A DNA stretch of 52,858 nucleotides from an uncultured Pelagibacteraceae bacterium (GCA_902580535.1 CACHKZ010000003.1:1-52858); one strand, 5' to 3'. Counted from the first letter of the stretch, positions 28,948 to 39,215 are shown. Numbers and translations: made by a program. The notes: generated by a model from the sequence alone, not told the origin.

Positions 28948-30238
28948 GCAAATACAAACATATAGCAGGAAAAGCTATAATTAATGCAAGTCTAATTACA
29001 TCAGTCATTAAAAAAGGAAGCGTACCAAACCAAATAGTTTGCAAGGGTGTTTTCTGCATAACACCTTTAATTACAAATAAATTCATACCAACTGGGGGAG
29101 AAATTAATCCAAATTCAACAACAATTACTGCAAATATTCCAAACCACACAGGATCTATTCCTGCATCAACTATTACTGGATAGAAAACTGGAATAGTTAA
29201 AAATAACATTGCTAAAGAGTCCATTACAGTTCCAAGAATTAAATATATTGCGCAAATTACTAGAATTACACCTAGCGGTGTAAGCTCAAGATAATTAATA
29301 AAATCAACTACTGCAAAAGGCAATTGTGTAACAGTTATTAGATAATTAAATATACTTGCTCCTATTACAATTAAATATAATGATCCAACTGTTTTTATAG
29401 TTGTCCAAACCGCATCTTTTAAAAGATTTAATTTTAATTGACCTCTAAAAAATATAAAAATTAATACTAATATTACTCCTACAGCTGCACTTTCAGTTGC
29501 TGTAAAAAAACCTAAGTAAAGCCCACCCATCATAATTACAAAAATTAAAAAAATGGGAAAAACTTTTGAGAGGGCAGAAACTCTCTCTTTTAACGGCATC
29601 TTAACTCCATATCCACCTTGTGATGGATAAATTAAAAGATAAACCCTTATTGCAATCATATAAAGTACAACAGCAATTATCCCAGGAATTAATGCAGCAA
29701 AAAAAAGTTCCTGAACAGATTGTTCTGTTAAATATGCATATATGACCAATATTACACTTGGAGGAATTATAATCCCGAGTGTTCCACCTGATGCTATTGA
29801 ACCGCTTATTAGAGCATCACTATATCCATGTCTTCTCATTTCTGGACCGGCCATTTGAGACATTGTTGCAGCTGTAGCAATTGATGATCCACAAATCATT
29901 CCAAAGCCGGCACAAGCTCCCACAGTTGACATTGCTAGTCCACCTTTATAATGACCTACAACTGCATAAGCTGCATCATAAAGATTTCTTGATAGATTTG
30001 AACTATTTGCAAGATTTCCCATCAAAACAAAGAGTGGTAAAACCGATAACGTATATTTAGATACAGCGTCAAATGGGGCGGTTCCTAGCACAAAGATTGC
30101 TGGATCAAAACCCGAAATCATTGCAAAACCTGTAAATCCAACTACTAACATTGCAATACCTATTGGGACGTTCAACACCATTAAAATTAAGACCGCAGCA
30201 AAAGCTAAGCCACCGTTAATTACAGCATCAATACCCAT
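28928..30238 (-). CDS. dctM: TRAP transporter large permease (DctM-like)
   Basis: GFGMICGSSIATAATMSQMAGPEMRRHGYSDALISGSIASGGTLGIIIPPS. Confidence 0.92.
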   Translation of the reverse strand: MGIDAVINGGLAFAAVLILMVLNVPIGIAMLVVGFTGFAMISGFDPAIFVLGTAPFDAVSKYTLSVLPLFVLMGNLANSSNLSRNLYDAAYAVVGHYKGGLAMSTVGACAGFGMICGSSIATAATMSQMAGPEMRRHGYSDALISGSIASGGTLGIIIPPSVILVIYAYLTEQSVQELFFAALIPGIIAVVLYMIAIRVYLLIYPSQGGYGVKMPLKERVSALSKVFPIFLIFVIMMGGLYLGFFTATESAAVGVILVLIFIFFRGQLKLNLLKDAVWTTIKTVGSLYLIVIGASIFNYLITVTQLPFAVVDFINYLELTPLGVILVICAIYLILGTVMDSLAMLFLTIPVFYPVIVDAGIDPVWFGIFAVIVVEFGLISPPVGMNLFVIKGVMQKTPLQTIWFGTLPFLMTDVIRLALIIAFPAICLYLPSLMTP

Positions 30239-30726
30239 TAAACTTGTTTCTCTAAATTATTTACTAAAATAGTTTTTACAAACCAAACAAGAATAGCAAG
30301 TACACTTAACCACATCCCAATAGAGCATATGAAATAAAATGGATAAAAATAAAGTTCTAGATCGATAGTTACTCTTTTATTATTCATAAATTTGTAAGAA
30401 GTTAAAGTTGTCGAGTATGCCATTAGTGACATTATTGAGATCATTAAAATAAACTTTAAAATCACTAAATAAGTTTTAAATATCCCTAAATTTAAATTAT
30501 TAATAAAGTCTGCTGATACATTCGCATTTAAGAAAAAAGCTCTTGGCATAGCAAGAAACGCGACTAAAGCCATGCCTATCTCAACTAGCTCAATTGTGCC
30601 TGTAACTGGAGAGTTTAAAAAACGTCTTCCAAAAACGTCACAAAAAGTTAATACAGCTAATAAAAATAATATAATACCCGACGCCATAGCTGAATAATCA
30701 AAAACTCTACTAACTTTAGAAATCAT
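30238..30726 (-). CDS. dctQ: TRAP transporter small permease (DctQ-like)
   Basis: 4-TM protein overlapping the dctM start. Confidence 0.85.
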   Translation of the reverse strand: MISKVSRVFDYSAMASGIILFLLAVLTFCDVFGRRFLNSPVTGTIELVEIGMALVAFLAMPRAFFLNANVSADFINNLNLGIFKTYLVILKFILMISIMSLMAYSTTLTSYKFMNNKRVTIDLELYFYPFYFICSIGMWLSVLAILVWFVKTILVNNLEKQV

Positions 30727-30793
30727 AAAAATGTTGCTTCAAATTCTTTAAACATTACCATATAAACTGTACCAAAAATAGAAAGTATTACTT

Positions 30794-31645
30794 ATGAAAT
30801 TTATTTCCTTTGCGCATAATGGACAAAAAAAATTTGGCATTATCAACAATAATAAAATAACAGATTTGACTGGAAAAATTTCTAATTCAAACACATTAAA
30901 AGATTTAATTTCAAACAAAGGAATCCATGAAGCAAAAAACTATGCAAAAAATAATCCAGGAGATTTAAATGTTTCAGATGTTGAATATTTGCCATTAATA
31001 CCAAATCCAGGAAAAATTATATGTGTTGGTTTAAATTATAGTGAGCACGTAAAAGAAACTAACAGGACAGTAGAGGAAAATCCTGTTATATTTCATAGAT
31101 TTCCAGAAAGTCAGACTGCACACTTGCAATCTATTCAAAGACCAGTTGTTTCTCAGAGCTTAGACTTTGAGGGTGAGATGGCGGTAATCATGGGTGAGGG
31201 TGGAAAACATATTAAACCAGGTGATGCACTAAAACACATAGTTGGATATTCTTGTTACAATGAAAGTACTATTAGAGAATGGCAAAGACATACAAGACAA
31301 TTTGGAATGGGAAAAAACTTTGAAAAAACAGGAAGCTTCGGTCCGCATATGGTTTTAGCAGAAGATATAAAAGATTATAAAGATCTTACTATTGAAACTA
31401 GATTAAATGGTGAGGTCATGCAAAATGCAAAATTAAGTCAACTTATATTTGATATACCCATTTTAATTTCTTATGTATCTAAAGCTATGGCTTGGAGAGC
31501 AGGGGATGTTCTTGTAACTGGAACTCCAGGAGGAGTAGGTTTTAAAAGAAATCCTCCAATATTTATGAAACCTGGTGATAAAGTTGAGATAGAAATTACA
31601 GAAATTGGTATTTTATCTAACACAATTAAGGATGAAATCATCTAG
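30794..31645 (+). CDS. fumarylacetoacetate hydrolase family protein
   Basis: ICVGLNYSEHVKE, DFEGEMAVIMG, VLVTGTPGGVGFKRNPP. Confidence 0.9.
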   Translation: MKFISFAHNGQKKFGIINNNKITDLTGKISNSNTLKDLISNKGIHEAKNYAKNNPGDLNVSDVEYLPLIPNPGKIICVGLNYSEHVKETNRTVEENPVIFHRFPESQTAHLQSIQRPVVSQSLDFEGEMAVIMGEGGKHIKPGDALKHIVGYSCYNESTIREWQRHTRQFGMGKNFEKTGSFGPHMVLAEDIKDYKDLTIETRLNGEVMQNAKLSQLIFDIPILISYVSKAMAWRAGDVLVTGTPGGVGFKRNPPIFMKPGDKVEIEITEIGILSNTIKDEII

Positions 31646-31693
31646 ATTTCACTATAGACTTTCCAAAATTATTTTTAACAGAGGAAAATTAAT

Positions 31694-32707
31694 ATGAAAA
31701 AAAAATTAATTGGGATTGTTTTAGGAATTTTTTCCTTAGGCATTATTAGTTCAGCTTCTGCTACTGAATTAAAGTTGGCAACTTTTGAACCACCAAAAGC
31801 ATTCATAGCAAGTAAGATTCTAGCTGCTTGGGCAGATAAAGTAAATAAATGCTCAAATGGCGCTTTAAATGTAAAAATGTATGCAGGTGGTGTTTTAGGA
31901 AGTCCTCCTAAACAATATGATATTGTAACCTCAGGTGTTGCAGATATCTCTTGGACGGTATTAGGATATATCGGTGGTCAATTTCCACTAAGTTCTGTTG
32001 TTGAATTACCATTTTTAACAAAAACTTCAAAAGCGGGATCCAGAGCTTTGAACACTCTTTATGAAGAAGGTTACCTAGATAAAGAAATGGCTGGAATTAA
32101 ACTTATAGGTTTACACTCCAACCCTGGATATCAAATCCATATGAAGGATACAAAAGTAGTTAAACCTGCAGATTTCAAAGGTAAAAAAATGAGAGTACCA
32201 AGCAAAATAGCAGGAACTATACTTAAAACTTTAGGAGCAACAGGTGTAAAAGTACCAGCGCCAGGAACTTCTGAGGCTTTAAACAAAGGTGTTATAGATG
32301 GGACTCCTTTTCCTTATACAGCTATTGGTTCATTTAGATTATTCGATGTAACAAAATATCATACAGAAGTTAACATTACTAACGCAACATTTGGATTAAT
32401 AATGAATGAAGGAAAATATAATGGTCTTTCCTCAGCAGCTAAAGGATGCATTGATAAACATTCAGGTCAGTGGTTTGGAGACTGGGCTTCTAATTTAATT
32501 GATACCCAGAATGCTAAAATGAGGGTACAGGTCGAAAATACGCCTGGACATGAAATTACTGTTGCATCTGACACAGTTTTAGCTGAATACAAAAAAATAT
32601 TAGCTCCAATTGAAGCAGACTGGTTAGCAGAAATGAAAGGCAAAGGCCTTGATGGAGATGCTGTTTTAAAAAGAGCAAGAGAAGTAATTTCTAAAATAGA
32701 CGGTTAA
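31694..32707 (+). CDS. dctP: TRAP transporter substrate-binding protein (DctP-like)
   Basis: Signal peptide; KGKKMRVPSKIAGTILKTLGATGVKVPAPGTSEALNKGVIDG. Confidence 0.9.
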   Translation: MKKKLIGIVLGIFSLGIISSASATELKLATFEPPKAFIASKILAAWADKVNKCSNGALNVKMYAGGVLGSPPKQYDIVTSGVADISWTVLGYIGGQFPLSSVVELPFLTKTSKAGSRALNTLYEEGYLDKEMAGIKLIGLHSNPGYQIHMKDTKVVKPADFKGKKMRVPSKIAGTILKTLGATGVKVPAPGTSEALNKGVIDGTPFPYTAIGSFRLFDVTKYHTEVNITNATFGLIMNEGKYNGLSSAAKGCIDKHSGQWFGDWASNLIDTQNAKMRVQVENTPGHEITVASDTVLAEYKKILAPIEADWLAEMKGKGLDGDAVLKRAREVISKIDG

Positions 32708-32719
32708 TCGTTTAATTCC

Positions 32720-32745
32720 GAGCCCGCTAATTTCATAGCGGGCTC
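32720..32745 (+). terminator. intrinsic terminator-like hairpin after dctP
   Basis: GAGCCCGCT-AATTTCAT-AGCGGGCTC, 9-bp perfect stem followed by TTTC (weak U tract). Confidence 0.7.
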
Positions 32746-32770
32746 TTTCAAAATCTAGTATATTAATAAA

Positions 32771-33745
32771 ATGGCAGTTAAAGCACTTAGTTATATTGGA
32801 GTTAATTCAGATAAATTTGAGGATTGGTCTATTTATTCTCAAAAGTATTTAGGTATGCAAAAGATAGATCATGGTAAAGATATTTTGTCTTTTCGAATGG
32901 ATGATCAAAAACAAAGATTAACCATTACAGGAGAAAAAGGAGATGGTCTTGGTTTTTTAGGATGGGAAGTTGAAACTAAAGAAGATCTTCAAATTTTTGC
33001 ATCAAAACTTGAAAAAAATAAAACTATTGTGCATCAAGGTAAATCTTCTTTAGCAAATAAACGTTTTGTTAAAGATTTAATTTACTTTGATGATCCACAA
33101 GGGAATCGCATTGAACTTGTCTTTAAACCAATGCTAGACACTGATCCTTTTAAACCCGGAAGACCTATTTCTGGATTTAAGACAGGGGCTTTAGGAATGG
33201 GTCACGCTGTGGTTCATGTAAAAAAAATTGACGATTTAATACCTTTTTATAGAGATATAATGGGCTTTAAAATTAGCGATTATAGCCATACACCTATATC
33301 ATTATGCTTTTTTCATGTTAATGGAAGACATCATAGTTTAGCACTGTTTGGTTCTGGAAGAACAGGCTTTCACCATTTTATGGTTGAATATAATAACCTT
33401 GATGATGTTGGCCAAGGTTATGACTTATTACAGTACAAAGATAATGCAATCGCTTACACAATGGGAAGACATACAAATGATTACATGACATCTTTTTATT
33501 CAATAACCCCGTCTGGTTTTTTTATTGAAAATGGTTGGGGAGGAAGAATTATTGATCCAGAAACCTGGAAACCTATAGAAACATTTGAGGGACCTAGCTT
33601 TTGGGGGCATGAAAGACTTTATTTGCCAGATGATGAAAGAATGAAATTCAGAAACAAAAGACTTGAGACTGCATCTCAAGGAAAACAAGCACCATTGTTA
33701 ATAGATTGTCCTTGGTTATATTCTAACTTAAATAAAAAAAATTAA
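32771..33745 (+). CDS. VOC family extradiol ring-cleavage dioxygenase-like protein
   Basis: Two-domain VOC protein with metal-ligand blocks GMGHAVVHV, GRHHSLALFG, PSGFFIENGWG. Confidence 0.85.
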   Translation: MAVKALSYIGVNSDKFEDWSIYSQKYLGMQKIDHGKDILSFRMDDQKQRLTITGEKGDGLGFLGWEVETKEDLQIFASKLEKNKTIVHQGKSSLANKRFVKDLIYFDDPQGNRIELVFKPMLDTDPFKPGRPISGFKTGALGMGHAVVHVKKIDDLIPFYRDIMGFKISDYSHTPISLCFFHVNGRHHSLALFGSGRTGFHHFMVEYNNLDDVGQGYDLLQYKDNAIAYTMGRHTNDYMTSFYSITPSGFFIENGWGGRIIDPETWKPIETFEGPSFWGHERLYLPDDERMKFRNKRLETASQGKQAPLLIDCPWLYSNLNKKN

Positions 33746-33756
33746 TAAAAATATCA

Positions 33757-35217
33757 ATGAGAGAATTTGATATAGTTATTGTAGGATTAGGTCCTACCGG
33801 GGGAACTTTAGCAAATCTTTTTGCTATGCATGGTTTTTCAATTTTAATACTTGATAAAGAAGAAAGTTTTTACCCATTACCTAGAGCTGTACATTTTGAT
33901 GATGAAATAATGAGGGTATTTCAAACTATAGGGATAACAAAAAATTTTTTGAAATATACTATTATAAACAAAGGCACAAAATTTGTTAATTCAAAGCAAA
34001 AAGTAATATTAGATTGGCCTAGACCAAAAAACATTACAGATAATGGCTGGTATCCAAGTTATAGATTCCACCAACCAGATTTGGAAAAGCAACTCAGAAA
34101 AAGATTAAAAAGTTATAAAAAAGTATTAATAGAACAAAATGCCAATGTATTAAAAATTAAAAATTCTAAAAATAATGTAAATATCAAATACATTAATTCT
34201 AAAAGTAAAAAAATTTTTTATATAAAATCAAAATATTTAGTTGGATGTGATGGAGCTAATTCAATTACTAGAAGACAAATGAAAACAAAGATGAATAACC
34301 TAGGTTTTACGCAAAAATGGGCAGTTGTAGATTTAATTCTTAAAAAGAATAAAAAAAATTTACCAGATAGAACAATTCAGTATTCAAATCCTAAACAACC
34401 TGCAACTTACTGTAGAAATGTTGGCAAAAGAAGAAGATGGGAATTTGCAATTAAAAAAAACCTTAGCGACAAAAAAGTTTTATCTGAAAATTATATTTGG
34501 AATTTTTTAAAACCTTGGATAAAGAAAAGTGAAGCTACACTTGAAAGGAAGACTATTTATACCTTTAAATCAGCGTTAGCAAAAAAATGGCGTAAAGGTA
34601 GAATTTTTATTGCTGGAGATGCTGCTCATTTAATGCCGCCATTTATGGGGCAAGGTATGTGTGCTGGAATAAGAGATGCATCAAATCTCGCTTGGAAAAT
34701 TTCATCATGTTTAAGGGTTAAACATAATGATGCTCTTTTAAATTCATATCAATCTGAAAGGTCGCTTAATGTTAAAGAATATATTGAAACGACTATGAGA
34801 ATGGGAGAGTTTGTAAATGCAGTAGAATCAATACAAATCACAAAAAATATAAGTTCTAATGATAAAGGTGTTAAAAGCATGCAATCAATTAAACCAAAAT
34901 TAGGAAAAGGTATAGGCAATATGAAAGACAAGAATAGAGGAAAAATTTTTCCTCAATTTAAATTAAAAAAAAATAAAAATTTGGATGATTATTTTTCAAA
35001 AAAAGGAATGATAATATTATCATCCCAAATAAGAGCAAAAAATGTAAAAAATTGTTCTTTACTAAAAGTGAAAAACTTAAAAAGTATATCAACCTATTTA
35101 AAAAATATTAACTCAAAAGCTATTTTAGTAAGGCCAGATAGATTTATTTTGGGTTCTGCTAATTCAAATCAAGAATTTAATTCAATTATAAAAAAATATT
35201 CAAATATTTTAGGATAA
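33757..35217 (+). CDS. FAD-dependent aromatic hydroxylase (MhpA-like)
   Basis: VGLGPTGGTLANLFAMHGFSILILDKE, GRIFIAGDAAHLMPPFMGQGMCAGIRDASNLAWK. Confidence 0.85.
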   Translation: MREFDIVIVGLGPTGGTLANLFAMHGFSILILDKEESFYPLPRAVHFDDEIMRVFQTIGITKNFLKYTIINKGTKFVNSKQKVILDWPRPKNITDNGWYPSYRFHQPDLEKQLRKRLKSYKKVLIEQNANVLKIKNSKNNVNIKYINSKSKKIFYIKSKYLVGCDGANSITRRQMKTKMNNLGFTQKWAVVDLILKKNKKNLPDRTIQYSNPKQPATYCRNVGKRRRWEFAIKKNLSDKKVLSENYIWNFLKPWIKKSEATLERKTIYTFKSALAKKWRKGRIFIAGDAAHLMPPFMGQGMCAGIRDASNLAWKISSCLRVKHNDALLNSYQSERSLNVKEYIETTMRMGEFVNAVESIQITKNISSNDKGVKSMQSIKPKLGKGIGNMKDKNRGKIFPQFKLKKNKNLDDYFSKKGMIILSSQIRAKNVKNCSLLKVKNLKSISTYLKNINSKAILVRPDRFILGSANSNQEFNSIIKKYSNILG

Positions 35218-35994
35218 ATTAAAAAGTTTATTTACTGCTTTTATCTTTGAATGATTATCAGGTGCAATTTCTCCGTCTGGCATATATAAAGAGTTTTCAA
35301 ATCCTACTCTTATCTTGCCACCTAGACTAATTGCCTTTTCAAGACAACTCATTTCTTCTTTTGCAAATGCACATATAGACCAGTCAAAATTAACACTATT
35401 CGCTCTCATTTTTGCGATGAACTCAGGAATTTTTTCTGGATAACTAATTTTGCCAGTATAATGACCAATTACAAATAAACACCATGCTCCATCTGTAGGA
35501 ATTTCTGATTTTTTCAAAAGATCAATTAATAAATCTATGTCATCTGGGTTATACAAAATATGTTGAATTTTTGTCCCAGCTTCAGTTAAATATTTATATA
35601 ATTTAATATCTTCAATTGTTGGTTTTCTGGAGGGTATTAATTCAGATGTGCCTATGGAAGTTCCTGGCGGGGTGACATCATAAGCAAGTTTTCTCATATC
35701 TGCTGGGGAATATTTTCCTACGGCTTCAGTTGTTACTTGTATGTGCATATTTGGAACTTGAAATTCTAACTCTTTTAATGCTTCTTTATATAAACCTGCA
35801 TCAAGGACATGTTCTCCTTTATCATTTCTTACATGTAAATGAATTGCTTTTGCTCCTGCTTCAAAGCAGTTTTTGGCTACTTGAACAGTCTCTTTTATAG
35901 TTAAAGGAACTTCAGGATGATCCTTCTTTACTTTTCTTGCTCCGTTTGGAGCAACCATCAAATTAGGAAGTTCACTTGGTTGATAAAATGGCAT
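35209..35994 (-). CDS. 3-keto-5-aminohexanoate cleavage family protein (BKACE)
   Basis: MVAPNGARK, GAKAIHLHVRND, IGTSELIPSRKPT, ICAFAKEEM, IRVGFENSLY. Confidence 0.85.
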   Translation of the reverse strand: MPFYQPSELPNLMVAPNGARKVKKDHPEVPLTIKETVQVAKNCFEAGAKAIHLHVRNDKGEHVLDAGLYKEALKELEFQVPNMHIQVTTEAVGKYSPADMRKLAYDVTPPGTSIGTSELIPSRKPTIEDIKLYKYLTEAGTKIQHILYNPDDIDLLIDLLKKSEIPTDGAWCLFVIGHYTGKISYPEKIPEFIAKMRANSVNFDWSICAFAKEEMSCLEKAISLGGKIRVGFENSLYMPDGEIAPDNHSKIKAVNKLFNLS

Positions 35995-35997
35995 AAA

Positions 35998-38031
35998 TTA
36001 TCTCAAAGAAGCAGCAATATTTCCACCATCAACTGTTAAAACAGCTCCAGTAGTTTTTTTCGAAATTGATAGATGAAAAAAAGCTTCTGCAACATCCTCG
36101 GCCTTTACCTCATTTAAAAGTAAATTACCTTTCATATAATCCTCAGTTGAAATTTTTCTTGCCTTTGCTCTTGATTTAATCATCTTATCATTTAAGAGGC
36201 CACTTTTAATTCTATCTGCATTCACTCCATTAGATCTTATTCCATAAGAACCATAATCTAATGCATACTGTTTACATAAATTTAATAATGCTGATTTAGG
36301 TAAACCGTAAGGCCCAAAATTTTTACCAGGATTTACAGACTGTTTGGAAATATTAAATAATAAACAACCATCAATATTTTGAGATTTCATAATCTTAGTA
36401 GCTTCAGAAGCACAATTTTGATGAGAAAAAAAATTATCTTCAAAGCTTTTTCTTAAAATTTTATCATCAACTTCAGCTATTGCACCATCTATTGCTGTGC
36501 CAGCATTTGATATTAAAATATCTAATCCTCCATATTTAGATGAGATTAAATTAAATGCTTTTTTAACATTTTCTTTATTTGTCACATCACAGAAGATACA
36601 AAGATCATTAAGTTTTTTACTCATTTCGATAACTTTTTTCTTATTATTGTCTATTAAAATCACTTCTGCTCCATGCTTTTTAAATAATTTATAGGTTGCT
36701 GCTCCAATTTTCCCAAATGCGCCAGTAATAGCAACAATATTACCAGCTAATTTTTTGGTTTCTTTTTTTATTTTTGCTTGCTCTAAAGACCAGTATTCAA
36801 CATCAAAGATGTCTTTTTTAGATATAAATTTATATTTCGAAGTTTCCTCAACCGAAGATATTACTCTTGCATTAGTTTCTGTTAAGTCCGCAGCTACTTT
36901 TGCTGATTTTAGAGTGTCTCCTATACAAAATATACCAATATTTTGAACCAATATCACTCTTGGTGAGCTATCAAGCATCTTTTTTTTCTCTTTAACTTTT
37001 TTTTGATTTTGTTCAAAATATTTTATGTATTTCTTTCTATAATTTAAAAAAGCTTTATTCGCATTTTTTTTAAAATCTTCAATTGTTGATTTTCGTTTAG
37101 TTTTAATTATTAAAGGAAAAGGCTTAACTCTTATCACATGGTCAGGTGTAGCCGTACCTTCAGTTGCATACCTTTCTACATTCTTACCATTAATGAAATA
37201 CTTTAATGTTTTATTATTTCTAAATGTTAGAATAAATTTTTTATCAGCGCCATTAGAAGCCAATCCTCTTAATATCGGTGCTATTTGACTGGGAGTAATT
37301 TTTGGATTAATTTTTTGTATTTGTTTAATTTTTTTTCTTTTTAATTTTCTCAAAGCTTTTTCTGCATCAGTTACATATTGTATCATTAGATCATAAGATT
37401 CTTTGGCATCGTTAGAGAATGTAAAAATTCCATGATTTAGTAAGATAAGACAATTTATATTTGGGTTTTTTGTATAAACTTCTTTAATTTTTTGAGCTAA
37501 TCCATATCCAGGCATTACATATCGAATTAAACTTACTTTTTTTCCAAATATCTTTTTACAAAAAGCAACACTATTAGGTCTATTAGTAACATTCATAATT
37601 GCATCAGAATGTGTGTGATCAACAAATTTAAATGGTAAAAATGCATGCAGAAAAGTTTCAACTGATGGATTCGGGGATTTGATATTAATTAAATTTCTTT
37701 TTTGATATGCTACCATTTCTTCATCTGATAATTTTTTTTTATTCTTCAGTGCTAAAAGAGGGTTTAATTTAACAGCAGGTAATCCCTCTGGTTCAATTTC
37801 CGCCATATCCCAGCCGCTTCCTTTTACACATAAAACGTCATAATTTTTTCCATCTAAATCTTTGATGGTTGTCTTAACAGAAGTGTTACCACCACCATGC
37901 AATACCAATTCACTATTTCTTCCAAGTAACCTGGTCGTGTAAACTCTAAGAGCCATATCCTTGGAATGACCAAGTTTGCTATATTTTAATATGTATTTTT
38001 TAGCCTCGTTATTTGACCAATTATTTTTCAA
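35998..38031 (-). CDS. bifunctional class II aldolase / short-chain dehydrogenase (RhaD-SDR fusion type)
   Basis: LRVYTTRLLGRNSELVLHGGGNTSVK, FVDHTHSDAIMNV; C-terminal SDR VAITGAFGKIGAATY, YGLPKSALL. TTG start at 38031 preferred (GGAGG 8 nt upstream) over the track's 38163. Confidence 0.85.
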   Translation of the reverse strand: MKNNWSNNEAKKYILKYSKLGHSKDMALRVYTTRLLGRNSELVLHGGGNTSVKTTIKDLDGKNYDVLCVKGSGWDMAEIEPEGLPAVKLNPLLALKNKKKLSDEEMVAYQKRNLINIKSPNPSVETFLHAFLPFKFVDHTHSDAIMNVTNRPNSVAFCKKIFGKKVSLIRYVMPGYGLAQKIKEVYTKNPNINCLILLNHGIFTFSNDAKESYDLMIQYVTDAEKALRKLKRKKIKQIQKINPKITPSQIAPILRGLASNGADKKFILTFRNNKTLKYFINGKNVERYATEGTATPDHVIRVKPFPLIIKTKRKSTIEDFKKNANKAFLNYRKKYIKYFEQNQKKVKEKKKMLDSSPRVILVQNIGIFCIGDTLKSAKVAADLTETNARVISSVEETSKYKFISKKDIFDVEYWSLEQAKIKKETKKLAGNIVAITGAFGKIGAATYKLFKKHGAEVILIDNNKKKVIEMSKKLNDLCIFCDVTNKENVKKAFNLISSKYGGLDILISNAGTAIDGAIAEVDDKILRKSFEDNFFSHQNCASEATKIMKSQNIDGCLLFNISKQSVNPGKNFGPYGLPKSALLNLCKQYALDYGSYGIRSNGVNADRIKSGLLNDKMIKSRAKARKISTEDYMKGNLLLNEVKAEDVAEAFFHLSISKKTTGAVLTVDGGNIAASLR

Positions 38032-38116
38032 AGCAATATCCTCCAATAAATTATTATCGTAGTTTTTTATTTGAAAGAAGTAAAAAATTAAATTAGTAAA
38101 GTTCTTAGATTTTTGT

Positions 38117-39157
38117 ATGACTAAAGTTGGAGAACATATTACATTAGATATAATAGGCACCAAAAAGGAATATGATCCTGTCTTCTTTGAAAAATTAGTC
38201 TATAAAATTGCTAAAATAGCAAAAGTTACCGTATTAGAAATATCTAAATATAAGTTTGAACCACAAGGATTTACCTTAGTTGCATTATTAGCTGAAAGTC
38301 ATATTAGCTTTCATACATTTCCTGAAAAGGGAATTATTAGTTTTGATTTTTTTACATGTGCAAAAATTTCTCCTTCTGTTGCATTAGATGTTATAAAAGA
38401 TGAAATCGAACACACATACATAATTAAAAAAGAATTTAATAGAGACACTGTTGATCTCTATCATGATAATTATAGCTCACCAGGTTTAAAAAAATCCTAT
38501 GTTGTTAATAAAGTGTTAGAAAATTTTAAATCAAAAGTTGGACAACATATTGAGATATTGGAATTGGAACAGTTTGGTAAAGCATTATTTATAGACAATG
38601 AAATTCAAGTAGCAGAAAAAGATGAACATCTTTATAGTTCTGTTTTCGTAAATTCAGGACTAAGTTTAAATTCCAATAAAGAAAAAGCTGCTATCATTGG
38701 CGGTGGGGATGGAGGAGTAGCTAGAGAATGTATCTCAAAAAATTTTGGATTTATTGATTGGTTCGAATTAGACCCTGAGGTGGTTGATGTTTGTGATAAA
38801 CATCTCGGTACAATTGGAAATAAAGCTACTGAAAAAAATTCAGTAAGGTGTGTGTGGGGTGATGCATTTGAAAGTATAAAAAAAGTTAAAGATGATACAT
38901 ATGATCAGATTTATGTTGACCTAAATGATGATCAATATTGTATAGATCTAGCTGCAAAAAATATGAATTCACTTATTCGAATATTAAAACCAAAAGGAGT
39001 TATTACTGCACAAGTTGGAAGTCAGGATAAAAAGCCAAAGCAAGTTGAAAATTGGTTAAATATATTTAATGAAAACTTTGGTAACACTAATTTAACTAGA
39101 GTTTACATACCTAGTTTTGATTGTTCTTGGAATTTTTCCTCATCTATAAATCATTAG
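38117..39157 (+). CDS. S-adenosylmethionine decarboxylase - spermidine synthase fusion
   Basis: N-terminal SpeD (LLAESHISFHTFPEKG) fused to SpeE (LFIDNEIQVAEKDEHLYSS, IIGGGDGGVARE). Confidence 0.88.
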   Translation: MTKVGEHITLDIIGTKKEYDPVFFEKLVYKIAKIAKVTVLEISKYKFEPQGFTLVALLAESHISFHTFPEKGIISFDFFTCAKISPSVALDVIKDEIEHTYIIKKEFNRDTVDLYHDNYSSPGLKKSYVVNKVLENFKSKVGQHIEILELEQFGKALFIDNEIQVAEKDEHLYSSVFVNSGLSLNSNKEKAAIIGGGDGGVARECISKNFGFIDWFELDPEVVDVCDKHLGTIGNKATEKNSVRCVWGDAFESIKKVKDDTYDQIYVDLNDDQYCIDLAAKNMNSLIRILKPKGVITAQVGSQDKKPKQVENWLNIFNENFGNTNLTRVYIPSFDCSWNFSSSINH

Positions 39158-39215
39158 AATTTTCTTTTTAATTCTAAAAAATTATGAAATAATTATTCTT
39201 TAAACGGAGGAAATA

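Noticed and set aside
38032-38116. Possible riboswitch upstream of speDE (and upstream of metC and mtnP)
   Set aside because: No structured, GC-containing conserved element is visible; the spacers are short and AT-rich.
39154-39177. TTAGAATT...AATTCTAA hairpin after speDE
   Set aside because: AT-only weak stem with no U tract on the plus strand; not a convincing terminator.
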